This document shows positions 1 to 8,135 of a stretch of DNA of 51,093 nt, piece after piece. Every line of letters starts with the position of its first letter. Within the stretch, counting starts at the first letter, position 1. The position numbers were made by a program, and so were the translations under genes. The stretch is taken from assembly GCA_964342805.1 (NCBI GenBank), contig CAYFHQ010000012.1, positions 1 to 51,093 on the forward strand. Reading direction: 5' to 3'. The stretch comes from CAYFHQ01 sp964342805. Lineage in GTDB: Bacteria > Bacillota > Clostridia > Peptostreptococcales > Acidaminobacteraceae. A model generated the notes under the pieces. It saw only the letters and a list, made by a program, of their open reading frames with translations, ran no database searches and was not told the origin of the DNA.

Positions 1-185
1 CGGTTCATCATTTCTACTATATAGCGACCGGTTTCGTCCGGGGAAGTCATGAGCTTCCAACCGATAAACTTGGACACCTCTGGATCACTGGCATAGGCAT
101 GGATGTCTTCTAGGTCCATCAGGCTCATGGGACGACAAACAAAGTCTTTTCCTTCAATCTGGTGAAATGTATGGGGCTTTTCCAT
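1..185 (-). CDS. GNAT acetyltransferase, RimJ/RimL-like (N-terminal part only)
   Basis: The gene reads leftward from an ATG at 185 and runs off the window, so only about 61 residues are visible. An AGGTGG ribosome binding site lies 5-6 bases before the ATG. The visible protein has the pattern of the first strand and helix of RimJ/RimL-type GNAT N-acetyltransferases: a CRPMSLMDLEDIHAYASDPE stretch followed by a VSKFIGW motif. Such enzymes transfer acetyl from acetyl-CoA to an amino group of a protein or small molecule. The acetyl-CoA-binding motif is outside the window, so the substrate and family member cannot be named. Confidence 0.75.
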   Translation of the reverse strand, partial: MEKPHTFHQIEGKDFVCRPMSLMDLEDIHAYASDPEVSKFIGWKLMTSPDETGRYIVEMMN

Positions 186-465
186 TGCGACCACCTTTCT
201 CAAGCGGAGTATTAACCACTTCTTTCGTCACTCCTATTTTTTGTCATGTCTTATTCATTGTAAGTCTAATAGGCCAACCAGTGCAATACATGGCTGTTAA
301 CATGATTTCTTTTTCCATTGAAAAACTCAATGACCGAAAATCGGTTGAATCCAAAAATGAAAAGGAATAGACTGTCTTCATAAGCATGACTTGCTATTTT
401 ACTCCTTGAAGGAGCAGCATTTTGAGAGATGATCCTTACATTGTTTGAGGTTGGAGGACACAAAA

Positions 466-1350
466 ATGAACGAAAATAAGAAAGTACTGTTGGCCTTTTT
501 GGCTGTGAGCTTCTTTTGGGGCTCTACCTATCTAGCCATCCGCATTGGCGTTGAAGACCTGCCACCTTTTTTGTTTGCAGGCCTACGCTTCCTCATAGCC
601 GGTAGCCTCATGTTGGCCTATGCCAAATGGAAGGGCCACGCCTTTCCTACTGAGATAAAAGACGTAACCAAGGTGTCCATTGTTGGCCTCCTCATGTTAT
701 TGGGTGGAAATGGCCTTGTGGTCTACGCTGAGCAGTGGGTCCATTCAGGGATCGCATCTCTTTTGGTGTCTACAGTCCCCTTGACCATCGCTGTTATCGA
801 AATCTTCATCCTTCGGCAAAAGAAAATGCACTACACGGGCTTCATCGGCCTCCTTATTGGCTTCGGAGGAGTCGCCTATCTGGCCTTGGGAGACAGTAGT
901 GGCACCGTGATCGACCTGCTGGGCACGGTCCTCTTATTGATCGCCAGTACCTCCTGGTCCATCGGTTCGGTCTTTTCAAAGACCTTTGAAACCAAAAGCG
1001 CCATCACGACCAACATCGGTATTCAAATGCTGGCCGGTGGTCTTGGTTTGACCCTTGTGGGCTTGGTTCTAGGGGAACTTTCCCGCTTCCAGTTCACCCC
1101 CAATAGCTTCTGGTCCTTGGTCTACCTTATTTTCTTTGGGTCCCTGATTGGCTATTCCTGCTACATTTACGTCCTGGCCAAGTGGCCTGCCTCCAAGGCT
1201 GGTACCTATGCCTATATCAACCCCGTGGTTGCCGTCCTTCTGGGTGCAGCCATCCTTAACGAACCCTTTACCCCTGCGGTGATCTTGTCCATGGTTATCA
1301 TTATTGGTGGAGTCTTCTTGGTACAGCGGGCTAAAATTGAGAATATCTAG
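466..1350 (+). CDS. EamA/DMT-superfamily transporter
   Basis: 294-residue integral membrane protein with about ten hydrophobic helices in two similar halves, the usual size and layout of the EamA (DUF6, drug/metabolite transporter) family. The early FFWGSTYLAIRIGVEDLPP motif is typical, as is the second-half YIYVLAKWPASKAGTYAYIN motif. The ATG at 466 is chosen because GGAGG sits 8 bases upstream; an in-frame TTG at 445 has no such site. These proteins usually export amino acids or other metabolites across the cytoplasmic membrane; the substrate cannot be inferred here. The gene stands alone between a leftward GNAT gene and a leftward operon. A 13-base palindrome (CTCCTT-G-AAGGAG, 402-414) lies upstream and could be an operator. 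Confidence 0.88.
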   Translation: MNENKKVLLAFLAVSFFWGSTYLAIRIGVEDLPPFLFAGLRFLIAGSLMLAYAKWKGHAFPTEIKDVTKVSIVGLLMLLGGNGLVVYAEQWVHSGIASLLVSTVPLTIAVIEIFILRQKKMHYTGFIGLLIGFGGVAYLALGDSSGTVIDLLGTVLLLIASTSWSIGSVFSKTFETKSAITTNIGIQMLAGGLGLTLVGLVLGELSRFQFTPNSFWSLVYLIFFGSLIGYSCYIYVLAKWPASKAGTYAYINPVVAVLLGAAILNEPFTPAVILSMVIIIGGVFLVQRAKIENI

Positions 1351-1610
1351 CTTGGTCATACAGAAGTCATACAGAATGACCCCCAGGAACCACATATCCC
1401 CTCCCTTGCTCAGCTCAGGATGATGAAACACCATCTGCTCGCTTGAAGCCTTTTCCTGCTCCGCCTGGAACTCGCTAACGCTCAGACATCAGGCTTCGCT
1501 TAACGGAAAATGCCCCCTGCTCACAGGGTGCTTCGTCATCCTTCGCAAGGCTGCGGTCGGTGACATGTGGCTCCTTGGTCGGATTATATGATTGGTTAGA
1601 CACATGATAT
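1351..1610. repeat. non-coding stretch, possible dispersed intergenic repeat
   Basis: About 260 bases with no supportable gene. Its lower strand contains GCGAAGCCTGATGTCTGAGC followed by GTTAGCGAGTTCC, and an AGCACCCTGTGAGCAGGGGG hairpin-prone segment. Its word-like, partly palindromic make-up resembles intergenic repeats that recur in clostridial genomes. Only one copy is in this window, so repeat status is a guess from resemblance. Confidence 0.3.
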
Positions 1611-1621
1611 CTTTCAACAAC

Positions 1622-1663
1622 AAAAGCCTCGATCGACAAATTAATGTTGATCGAGGCTTTATT
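1622..1663. terminator. intrinsic terminator, bidirectional
   Basis: AAAGCCTCGATC pairs with GATCGAGGCTTT around a short AT-rich loop, flanked by A-rich and T-rich tracts on both sides. It lies 28 bases beyond the stop of the leftward operon ending at 1691. Confidence 0.8.
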
Positions 1664-1690
1664 ATTAATTCAATTGTTCACCTTAGACCA

Positions 1691-3934
1691 TTAAAGAGAC
1701 TCGTCAGGAATCTCCGACTCCTCTAAGAATCTCACCTGACCTGTGTCTCCATTCAGCTCCACCCACTGGCCTGTGGTGAAGGTCTTCACTGCACCTTCGA
1801 CACCCACAACGGCAGGGACCCCAAATTCACGCGCGACCACAGCCCCGTGGGTCATCATGCCGCCCACTTCAATAATGAAGGCCGAGGCTCTTGCCATGAC
1901 CGTGGTCCAGCCTGGATCAGTAAAGCGGGTTACAAGGATTTCGCCCGGTAGGAGCTGGTCGTCTCCCAGGTTTTCGATCACCCGAACTTGGCCCTTAATA
2001 CGACCTGCGGAGACCCCCTCACCCAGGATCATGTTGTCCGCTGTCATGGCCTGGTGAAAGCGTGGGATTTCTCCGTTGCTATACATCACTAGGGGTGGCG
2101 TTTTGGCCATACCCTGGTCATAGAGCCGCTTTCGCTCTGCCAATTCTTCTGGCGCTATGACAATCCCATTGTTCTTGTCCGACAAGGACTGGAAGGGACT
2201 GTCCAAGTGGCCCCTGTAAACCTGGAAGATGGTCATAAGGGCATACTTGGGATGTTCTCTAAAGATCATATATTGCTGGGCCAGGTCAATCCACTTCTTG
2301 AGTTTTCTCCACTTGCGCCCTGACAGGCTAGCCTCTAAGTCTTTTTCGATGGCTAGGCCCTCCTGGCGGAGTTTCAAGTGGCGCTCCCTGGGGCTAATCC
2401 CACTAAAGCTCTGGGCGTCCTCTGCGACCTTGGCCAGGAAGTCTTCTTGGTATTCAATGGGCCGGGGAACACCCAAATCGATTTCCCCATCCACCCGCAT
2501 GCCATAGGTGGCCATGTAGGCCTCAAGGAGTTCTTGTCCCCGTGGGCTTCCATGGTGTTTGAGGACGTCCCCATAAAGGAGTCCCATTTCCGTTGTCTTG
2601 TTTCCTGTTAACCCCTTCATGAGGCCATGGTAGGCTTCCATGGGCAGGTTCCACTTTTTAAAAAGCCTTCCCATGCGCAGGTAGGCGATCATGCCAGTTC
2701 CCACGTAAGGGAGGAGCATTTTGAACATGGGCATGAGGCCGGACGACCGCATGGACAAGAGTTGGTCTAAGGATTCTGCCCGCTTAAAGCGCTGGATATG
2801 CATTTGGATATCCCCTTCAACCTTGCCATGGTCAAGGGGCCTGCCCCTGAGGTTCTTGATCAGGTCTCCAATGGGACCCAGGGCATTCTTCAACATGGAC
2901 ACAGGAACACGGGTCCGTCGCATGTTTTTGCTACGGAAGTCATCAATAATCATGGGCATTTTTTTGTTGACCATACCCATGAATTTTTTTACTGCCAGTC
3001 CTGGGGGACCACTGAGCAAGGCTAAGTCTGTAACATCCACAAACAAATGTTGGCCATTAAACAAGAAATACTTGCCAAAACCACCATCCTCGCTGGTTTT
3101 AAACAGGCCTCTGATCATGTCCACACCGGCAGGTGTGAAGGACCTGGACATATTTTGCACATGACCGAAGGACAGGTAGAGTCTTGAACCTGGTTTCACC
3201 GGGTCCGGTACCCGTGTGGTCGTGGTAATGGGCCTTGACTGCAGGACAAATAAATCACGTCCAACGAAAGCCCACTCAATGTCCTGGGCAGACCCATACC
3301 CCTCTTCTATGGCCACAGCCACCTGGGTCAGGTCCTCCAGTTGCCCTTGGTCTAGATGCGCTCCAGCCTCCTGTCGCTCAAGGACCTCCTGTCCTTCTTT
3401 TGACACGACATAGTGGGAGGGGGTCAGCTTGCCCGATACCAGGGCTTCCCCTAATCCGGCCACCGCATCGATGGCCACGACATCCACCCGGTTGGTCATG
3501 GGATGTTGGGTAAAAAGAACACCTGCATAATCTGCATCCACCATTTCCTGAATGACTACGGCCATGGCTGAAGACGGCGGGAGGCCGTATTCCTGACGGT
3601 AGGCATTGGCCCGGTCAGACCACTGGGAAGCATGGCAGGCCATGATCTTGTCCATCATTTGGTCCCATTTCACGTTGAGATAGGTCTCCTGCAAACCCGC
3701 AAAGGAGTAGTCTGGACTGTCCTCGTCCATGGCACTGGACCTAACTGCATACAGTTTTTCCGGGTCAATGTGATCTCGTAAACTTTCCAAGTCAGGTGCC
3801 TGAAACCAGTCAGGCGCCAAAATGACCCCACTGGGCACCTTAAATCCACGACGCATGAGTTCAGACAGGTGATAGGCTTTGCCCCCTAGCTGCGCTGGGG
3901 TTTGGCTTCCGTGTTGTCCCAAGGGTATGATCAT
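1691..3934 (-). CDS. PEP-synthase/rifampicin-phosphotransferase-like enzyme
   Basis: 747 residues. The N-terminal third is a PPDK_N-type ATP-grasp domain (GGKAYHLSELMRRGFKVPSG near the start, then an AVRSSAMDEDS nucleotide-binding stretch). The C-terminus is a swivelling phosphohistidine domain with GGMMTHGAVVAREFGVPAVV; the predicted phosphorylated His is about residue 696. There is no C-terminal PEP/pyruvate TIM barrel, so it is not classical PpsA or PPDK but belongs with Rph-like ATP-dependent dikinases, which move the beta-phosphate of ATP to an acceptor through the His. The acceptor is unknown. ATG at 3934 is chosen because GGAGGG lies 5 bases upstream; a longer reading frame to 4003 overlaps the upstream gene. 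It is last in an operon, 10 bases after the diguanylate cyclase stop. Confidence 0.85.
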   Translation of the reverse strand: MIIPLGQHGSQTPAQLGGKAYHLSELMRRGFKVPSGVILAPDWFQAPDLESLRDHIDPEKLYAVRSSAMDEDSPDYSFAGLQETYLNVKWDQMMDKIMACHASQWSDRANAYRQEYGLPPSSAMAVVIQEMVDADYAGVLFTQHPMTNRVDVVAIDAVAGLGEALVSGKLTPSHYVVSKEGQEVLERQEAGAHLDQGQLEDLTQVAVAIEEGYGSAQDIEWAFVGRDLFVLQSRPITTTTRVPDPVKPGSRLYLSFGHVQNMSRSFTPAGVDMIRGLFKTSEDGGFGKYFLFNGQHLFVDVTDLALLSGPPGLAVKKFMGMVNKKMPMIIDDFRSKNMRRTRVPVSMLKNALGPIGDLIKNLRGRPLDHGKVEGDIQMHIQRFKRAESLDQLLSMRSSGLMPMFKMLLPYVGTGMIAYLRMGRLFKKWNLPMEAYHGLMKGLTGNKTTEMGLLYGDVLKHHGSPRGQELLEAYMATYGMRVDGEIDLGVPRPIEYQEDFLAKVAEDAQSFSGISPRERHLKLRQEGLAIEKDLEASLSGRKWRKLKKWIDLAQQYMIFREHPKYALMTIFQVYRGHLDSPFQSLSDKNNGIVIAPEELAERKRLYDQGMAKTPPLVMYSNGEIPRFHQAMTADNMILGEGVSAGRIKGQVRVIENLGDDQLLPGEILVTRFTDPGWTTVMARASAFIIEVGGMMTHGAVVAREFGVPAVVGVEGAVKTFTTGQWVELNGDTGQVRFLEESEIPDESL

Positions 3935-3944
3935 CAAATCCCTC

Positions 3945-5489
3945 CTAGGCCTCGTCAGCTTTCCGGTATTGATAGTTGTTTTTTCCTGAACGCTTGACTT
4001 CATACATAAAATCGTCCGCTATATTGATCAGGCGGTTGGCGTCATTCCCGTCCCGGGGATAAAGGCTAATGCCAATGCTTACACCGATTTCACAGACAAT
4101 ATCGTCAAAGACGTAGCGGTGGGATATGGCATTAATGACCTTGTCTGCCACCACGTCCAGATCTTCGTCCGTCTTCACATTTCGAATGAGGAGGGTGAAC
4201 TCGTCTCCACCCAGTCTAAAAACGGTGTCCGACTCCCTAAGAATTCGCTGCAAGCGGCTGGCAACACTGATAAGGACCTTGTCACCAACCTCATGGCCAT
4301 GTTTGTCATTGACGCTTTTAAACCCGTCCAAGTCCAAAAAGAATATGGCAAAAACATCCCCAGGCTGGGCGTTTTCCAACTGGTCATTGAGGGTCCTCAT
4401 GAAGTTGAGCCGGTTGGGTACCTTGGTCAGGACGTCGAAATAGGCCTGTTCGTTGAGTTTTTCCCGGGTTTTCATTCTTTCCCTGAGCATTCTTGTGCCT
4501 AGGAGAATAGTAAGGCTGACCCCTATGGCTACCAGAATGTGGACCAGGGCCATGAGGCCCCTGTCTTCTGCCCCGTCAAAATCCTGAGCCAAATCAAAGG
4601 CATAGAGGAAGTAGAGGGGTTCTTCTGGTGTCATGTAGAACCTGGAGAACCGGTACCATTCTTGGCCCATGTTGATCTCACCGGATTCCAGGGACACAAG
4701 GGCATTCCATAGGGTCTCATTTTCAATGACCAGGGTCATATTTTGCTTGTTGGGGAACATAAAGCCCCACTCTTTATCGGGGTCTGTTCCAATGAGCCAG
4801 TAGCCATCCTTGTTTAAAAGAAGGAGTTGTTGGTCAAAAAACCTGCTGTACTGGTCCAAGGAACCCAGTATGCTATCCAGTTCATAGTTGACCACCACCA
4901 TGGCAATGGTTTGCTGGTTGGGGTCCAAAATCTTATGGACAACCCGGATGGTCGGTTGGATGGGTTGGACCACAGCCCCCTGCTCCACGTTTAGGTCAAT
5001 GGGAGAAAAATAGGTGTCCTCCGGTTCCATATTGAGGGCTTCTTTGAAATAATAACGGGTGGCCTTGTTTTGCAATTGATGGGCCGGTACCACACTAGTA
5101 ATGATCCCTTCCCGCTCAATTCGCGTGATCTCCTGGCCACTGGGGAGGATAATGCGAAATTGATAGGCCCCGTCGTGGTTGTTGAGATAGAGGGTGCCCA
5201 CGCTTTCGTAAAACTCGATCATTTCATTTTCATTGGGTAAATGATCGTGTTCTCTTTCAATCTCAATGAGGTGGGCGATTTGGGTAATCTCTTTGTCAAA
5301 TCGATCCAGGTTGGACTCCAGGGCCCCCCGGGCTATGATCTGGTGGGCTTCGCTTCTTTGTACAAAGGCGGCTATGGCCTCATTCTCAAAGTTTTGGTCA
5401 TACTGGAGCCATGAGAGCAAGTTCACAAGCAGGGTAGCCACCACCCCCACTACCCGTAGGGCATTATAGTGTTTCATCATATACATCAC
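3945..5489 (-). CDS. membrane diguanylate cyclase with extracellular sensor (GGDEF)
   Basis: 514 residues if started at the GTG/ATG cluster at 5489; an ATG at 5477 is an equally good start. Order of parts: short N-terminus, membrane helix about 11-27, a roughly 290-residue extracellular sensor of Cache type (contains RIILPSGQEITRIER), a second membrane helix about 321-343, then a GGDEF domain. The active site RLGGDEF (about residue 426) is intact, and RESD five residues before it is the RxxD inhibitory site, so it should make c-di-GMP from two GTP and be product-inhibited. Its start overlaps the end of the PAS-protein gene by 26 bases and its stop is 10 bases before the phosphotransferase gene, so the three are probably translated from one mRNA. 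Confidence 0.93.
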   Translation of the reverse strand: MMYMMKHYNALRVVGVVATLLVNLLSWLQYDQNFENEAIAAFVQRSEAHQIIARGALESNLDRFDKEITQIAHLIEIEREHDHLPNENEMIEFYESVGTLYLNNHDGAYQFRIILPSGQEITRIEREGIITSVVPAHQLQNKATRYYFKEALNMEPEDTYFSPIDLNVEQGAVVQPIQPTIRVVHKILDPNQQTIAMVVVNYELDSILGSLDQYSRFFDQQLLLLNKDGYWLIGTDPDKEWGFMFPNKQNMTLVIENETLWNALVSLESGEINMGQEWYRFSRFYMTPEEPLYFLYAFDLAQDFDGAEDRGLMALVHILVAIGVSLTILLGTRMLRERMKTREKLNEQAYFDVLTKVPNRLNFMRTLNDQLENAQPGDVFAIFFLDLDGFKSVNDKHGHEVGDKVLISVASRLQRILRESDTVFRLGGDEFTLLIRNVKTDEDLDVVADKVINAISHRYVFDDIVCEIGVSIGISLYPRDGNDANRLINIADDFMYEVKRSGKNNYQYRKADEA

Positions 5490-6513
5490 TCATCCGATCT
5501 AAGCTGGCTTGGTCTATTAGTACGTTAATTCCTTTAATGATAGATGGGTATCCTTCTTCGTCTGATTCGTGGACATAGCATGAGGATAAGATAAGGCGAT
5601 AGTCCCCTTCCGCATTGCGGAAACGGTAGACAATCTCATATTTACGCATTTGGTTGTAGAGGACTTCATTGAGCATGAACCTGAAGTTTTGCACATCGTT
5701 GGGGTGGATATAGGTCTCATATTCTCTTCGGCTATAGACCCGGTCCTCGTCATGGACTTCTCCCAGGTTGAGGAGAAACTTTTTGGGAATGGTCATTTCA
5801 TTGTCATTGACGTCAAACCGCCAAAGCCCATGGTTTTCAAACTGGTAGAATCGGTCGAGGGCTTCGTATTCCTGAGTCAACTTGGTCATGTCTGCCACGT
5901 AGGCCCGGTTGTACATCAGGGTAAGCAAGAGGTAGACTGCCGCCACAAGGGCAGGCACCAGTATTCTGGCCCCATTGGCCAACCTATTGGAGTTGGTGAT
6001 ATCCAGGTAGGTGTACAAGTACATATCCAACTTGTGAATGGGCCGCACGTCAACCAGGTACCGCCTTCTTTGTCCGTCAAAAACTTCATGGACGCCCAGT
6101 TCCCGCGAATCTGTCCCAGGCAACAAGCCATGAAACTCTGGAATTTTTCTGTGAAGGGTTGGTAGCTCCCAGGCCTCATACTGGGTGCTTAGGATAAAGG
6201 GGGACAAGTCATTGGGGTCTGCCAGGATATGCTGGTAGCCTGAGTCGATGGACGCCAGGTTTTGAAAGGCAATATCCAACTGATAGACCGTTGCGTCCGA
6301 AGCCGATGCCCCCACATCGTCTTGGGAATAGATTGCGTCAAACTCAGCCACTGACTGAATAAAGGACGCTTGTGCAATGGCAGTGTCACGGAGACCGGAT
6401 TCCAGGCTTTTTTCATATAAGGAGAGTCCGTAGTCTACTAGAATAACTGTCATTAATACCAAGGCAATCAAAATGAGTATGTTGTACTTCATTGATCCTG
6501 AGACGCTCTTCAT
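5464..6513 (-). CDS. membrane protein with extracellular domain and cytoplasmic PAS domain
   Basis: 349 residues: membrane helix about 8-31, an extracellular region of roughly 150 residues, a second helix about 187-205, and a cytoplasmic PAS_3-type domain (about 225-340) with the typical YETYIHPNDVQNF and YEIVYRFRNAEGDYR segments. There is no output domain after the PAS fold, so it cannot signal by itself. The 26-base overlap with the following GGDEF gene suggests the two work as a pair, with this protein sensing an outside cue. The start ATG at 6513 has GAGGGTG before it. First gene of a three-gene leftward operon. Confidence 0.8.
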   Translation of the reverse strand: MKSVSGSMKYNILILIALVLMTVILVDYGLSLYEKSLESGLRDTAIAQASFIQSVAEFDAIYSQDDVGASASDATVYQLDIAFQNLASIDSGYQHILADPNDLSPFILSTQYEAWELPTLHRKIPEFHGLLPGTDSRELGVHEVFDGQRRRYLVDVRPIHKLDMYLYTYLDITNSNRLANGARILVPALVAAVYLLLTLMYNRAYVADMTKLTQEYEALDRFYQFENHGLWRFDVNDNEMTIPKKFLLNLGEVHDEDRVYSRREYETYIHPNDVQNFRFMLNEVLYNQMRKYEIVYRFRNAEGDYRLILSSCYVHESDEEGYPSIIKGINVLIDQASLDRMSDVYDETL

Positions 6514-6585
6514 GACACCCTCTTTTCCTCTTTTACTTTATTTCTATCTATTTTCGTATACTTTATGCAGGTCGATACAATGAAA

Positions 6586-6632
6586 AAGGAGCTATCAAAT
6601 CGCTATGTTGCGTCATTTGATAGCTCCATTGT
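6586..6632 (-). terminator. intrinsic terminator after the 6662-7264 gene
   Basis: GGAGCTATCAAAT and ATTTGATAGCTCC form a 13-bp stem with a 14-base loop; on the lower strand the stem is followed by TTTTTC. It separates the 200-residue membrane protein gene from the PAS-GGDEF operon. Confidence 0.85.
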
Positions 6633-6661
6633 ACCTTAGTTTATGCTTGTGGAGAAAATCA

Positions 6662-7264
6662 TTATCCAATTGTGAATGAGTTTGCAAAGTCAGCCAGGTC
6701 TTCTTCCTTCAGTTCCATCCGCTCAATGGTTTCGTCAGCGGCTAGGTTGAGGGCGATGACACGCTCCTTAAGCATGGAGGACGTCTTTGCATAGAGCTTC
6801 CATCCCCAGGTGTCGATGTTGGGTTTTAGCCAGAAACGCTCAATGAAAACCTTGATAAAAGCAAAGGTGATTACGATCCATAAACTGAGCCATTCAGAAT
6901 GCAGGGCCTCTCCACCGGAGTGGCTTAGCTCAGAAATACCCAGGACCAATAGGACCGACAGGGCGATTTCGACAATGGACAAGAGTAAAAACATGTTGGA
7001 GAACAGTCGGGCATACAACTTGGCCTTTTTTACTGTGCTCAGTCCCGTTTGCTGGACCCCTGAAAAATCTTTCATAACAATTTTATTGATTTTGCAAAGT
7101 GTACATTTTTCTTTTAGTGTGCCGTCTACAATTTTATTTTGGAACGAATCCATTTGCTCTTGGGCGTCTGCAAAAGCCCATTCTAAACTATACTTGTGAC
7201 GCTCCTCATGGATTTCTTCAAACCGATTAAAGAATCGGTTGATCTCCTGTGATCGTAGTTCCAT
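6662..7264 (-). CDS. small membrane protein of unknown function
   Basis: 200 residues from the ATG at 7264, chosen because AGAGGAGGGG lies directly upstream. I do not recognise the family. It has a charged N-terminal region with a CTLCKI motif near residue 56, two close hydrophobic helices in the middle (about 85-110 and 120-145), and an acidic/charged C-terminal tail. This is a hairpin membrane anchor with both ends probably in the cytoplasm. It follows the MarR gene in the same direction with about 110 bases between them, so MarR control is possible but not shown. Confidence 0.65.
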   Translation of the reverse strand: MELRSQEINRFFNRFEEIHEERHKYSLEWAFADAQEQMDSFQNKIVDGTLKEKCTLCKINKIVMKDFSGVQQTGLSTVKKAKLYARLFSNMFLLLSIVEIALSVLLVLGISELSHSGGEALHSEWLSLWIVITFAFIKVFIERFWLKPNIDTWGWKLYAKTSSMLKERVIALNLAADETIERMELKEEDLADFANSFTIG

Positions 7265-7372
7265 GGCCCCTCCTCTAATAATTAGTTTTGCTTTCCCTAA
7301 CTTTTCATGTAAAGTGAAGGACTTCACTTGGTGTCCTGAACCCACCTACGAAGTCCTAGTCTTCTCTTACAT

Positions 7373-7783
7373 TTATCCGATTTTGTTTAAGATGGCTGCC
7401 AAGGCTTGGATGTCCTCTTGGTCCAACTTACCCGTCAGCTGGTTGACCAAGTGGTCGGTTGACAGTTGGTCTAAGTCTGCTATGATCTGGCCTTTTTCGG
7501 TTAGGCGTGCATAGTAGACCCGCTTGTCATTGGGACAGTGACATTTTTCCACATAGCCCATTTTTACAAATTTTTTCACCATTTCAGTAACAGTTGGTTT
7601 GGATAATTGAAGCATTTCTGCAATTTGACTGGTGGTTACCCCACCCTCTTGATTGAGCTGCTTCATGTAATCAACTTGCCTGAAGCTCAGTTGAGACAGT
7701 TCATTGTCATTTAAGACTGACTTATAACATTGACCCTTCAACTTCAACAACTTGCCTACGCCTGCTTTAAGAGAATCGTCCAT
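7373..7783 (-). CDS. MarR-family transcriptional regulator
   Basis: 136 residues. The winged-helix core is clear: TTSQIAEMLQLSKPTVTEMV (recognition region), then KMGYVEKCHCPNDKRVYYAR forming the wing, then LTEKG and a C-terminal dimerisation helix. The ATG at 7783 is preferred because GAGGTGGG precedes it; an ATG at 7795 is also in frame. A palindrome at 7797-7817 directly upstream is a likely autoregulatory site. MarR proteins usually repress a neighbouring gene until a small ligand binds. Candidate targets are itself and the downstream membrane protein. Confidence 0.9.
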   Translation of the reverse strand: MDDSLKAGVGKLLKLKGQCYKSVLNDNELSQLSFRQVDYMKQLNQEGGVTTSQIAEMLQLSKPTVTEMVKKFVKMGYVEKCHCPNDKRVYYARLTEKGQIIADLDQLSTDHLVNQLTGKLDQEDIQALAAILNKIG

Positions 7784-7796
7784 TACCCACCTCATT

Positions 7797-7817
7797 GTTA
7801 GTTCGGTTTTACCTAAC
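7797..7817. promoter_or_regulatory. candidate MarR operator
   Basis: GTTAG and CTAAC form an inverted repeat with 11 bases between, immediately before the MarR start. Position and symmetry suggest autoregulation; binding is not demonstrated. Confidence 0.4.
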
Positions 7818-7925
7818 CAATTCTACCCTGATCCCCTTGGCCTGTCAATGGTCTTTTTGTTTTTTTGCTAGGCCTCTAAAAACAAAGGGCTACACACGGC
7901 TATTTCAGCCACATGCAGCCCATTT

Positions 7926-8135
7926 CTATACATTGGATTTGTCTTTCTTATCCTTCTTGTCCTTCTTCTTTTTCTTTTTATCCTTTAGCTTTTTGGTCTC
8001 CAAGTCCTTGAGCTTCACTTTCTTCTTGTCTTGCATGGACACTCGGATTTGCGTCTGGATCTCAGGATCAATGGGGCACTTCTTACACAGCTTCCCCTTC
8101 TTCCTCCACTTTCCGCAACACTTTTTCTTTGCCAT
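7926..8135 (-). CDS. Lys/Cys-rich small protein
   Basis: 69 residues, extremely lysine-rich. The N-terminus (MAKKKCCGKWRKKGKLCKKC) holds a CC pair and a CxxC pair that could bind a metal; the last 30 residues are almost all Lys, Asp and Leu. The start overlaps the last 53 bases of the YibE/F gene, where GAGGGTGG about 9 bases upstream could act as a ribosome binding site, so translation is probably coupled. I recall short proteins with a CC...CxxCP opening in other bacteria but cannot name a function. The skewed composition could make this chance coding, but the RBS, the Cys pattern and the overlap argue for a real gene. Confidence 0.55.
   Translation of the reverse strand: MAKKKCCGKWRKKGKLCKKCPIDPEIQTQIRVSMQDKKKVKLKDLETKKLKDKKKKKKDKKDKKDKSNV

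Noticed and set aside
167..370. 67-codon open frame between the GNAT and EamA genes
   Set aside because: It overlaps the start of the GNAT gene on the other strand and has no RBS or recognisable protein pattern.
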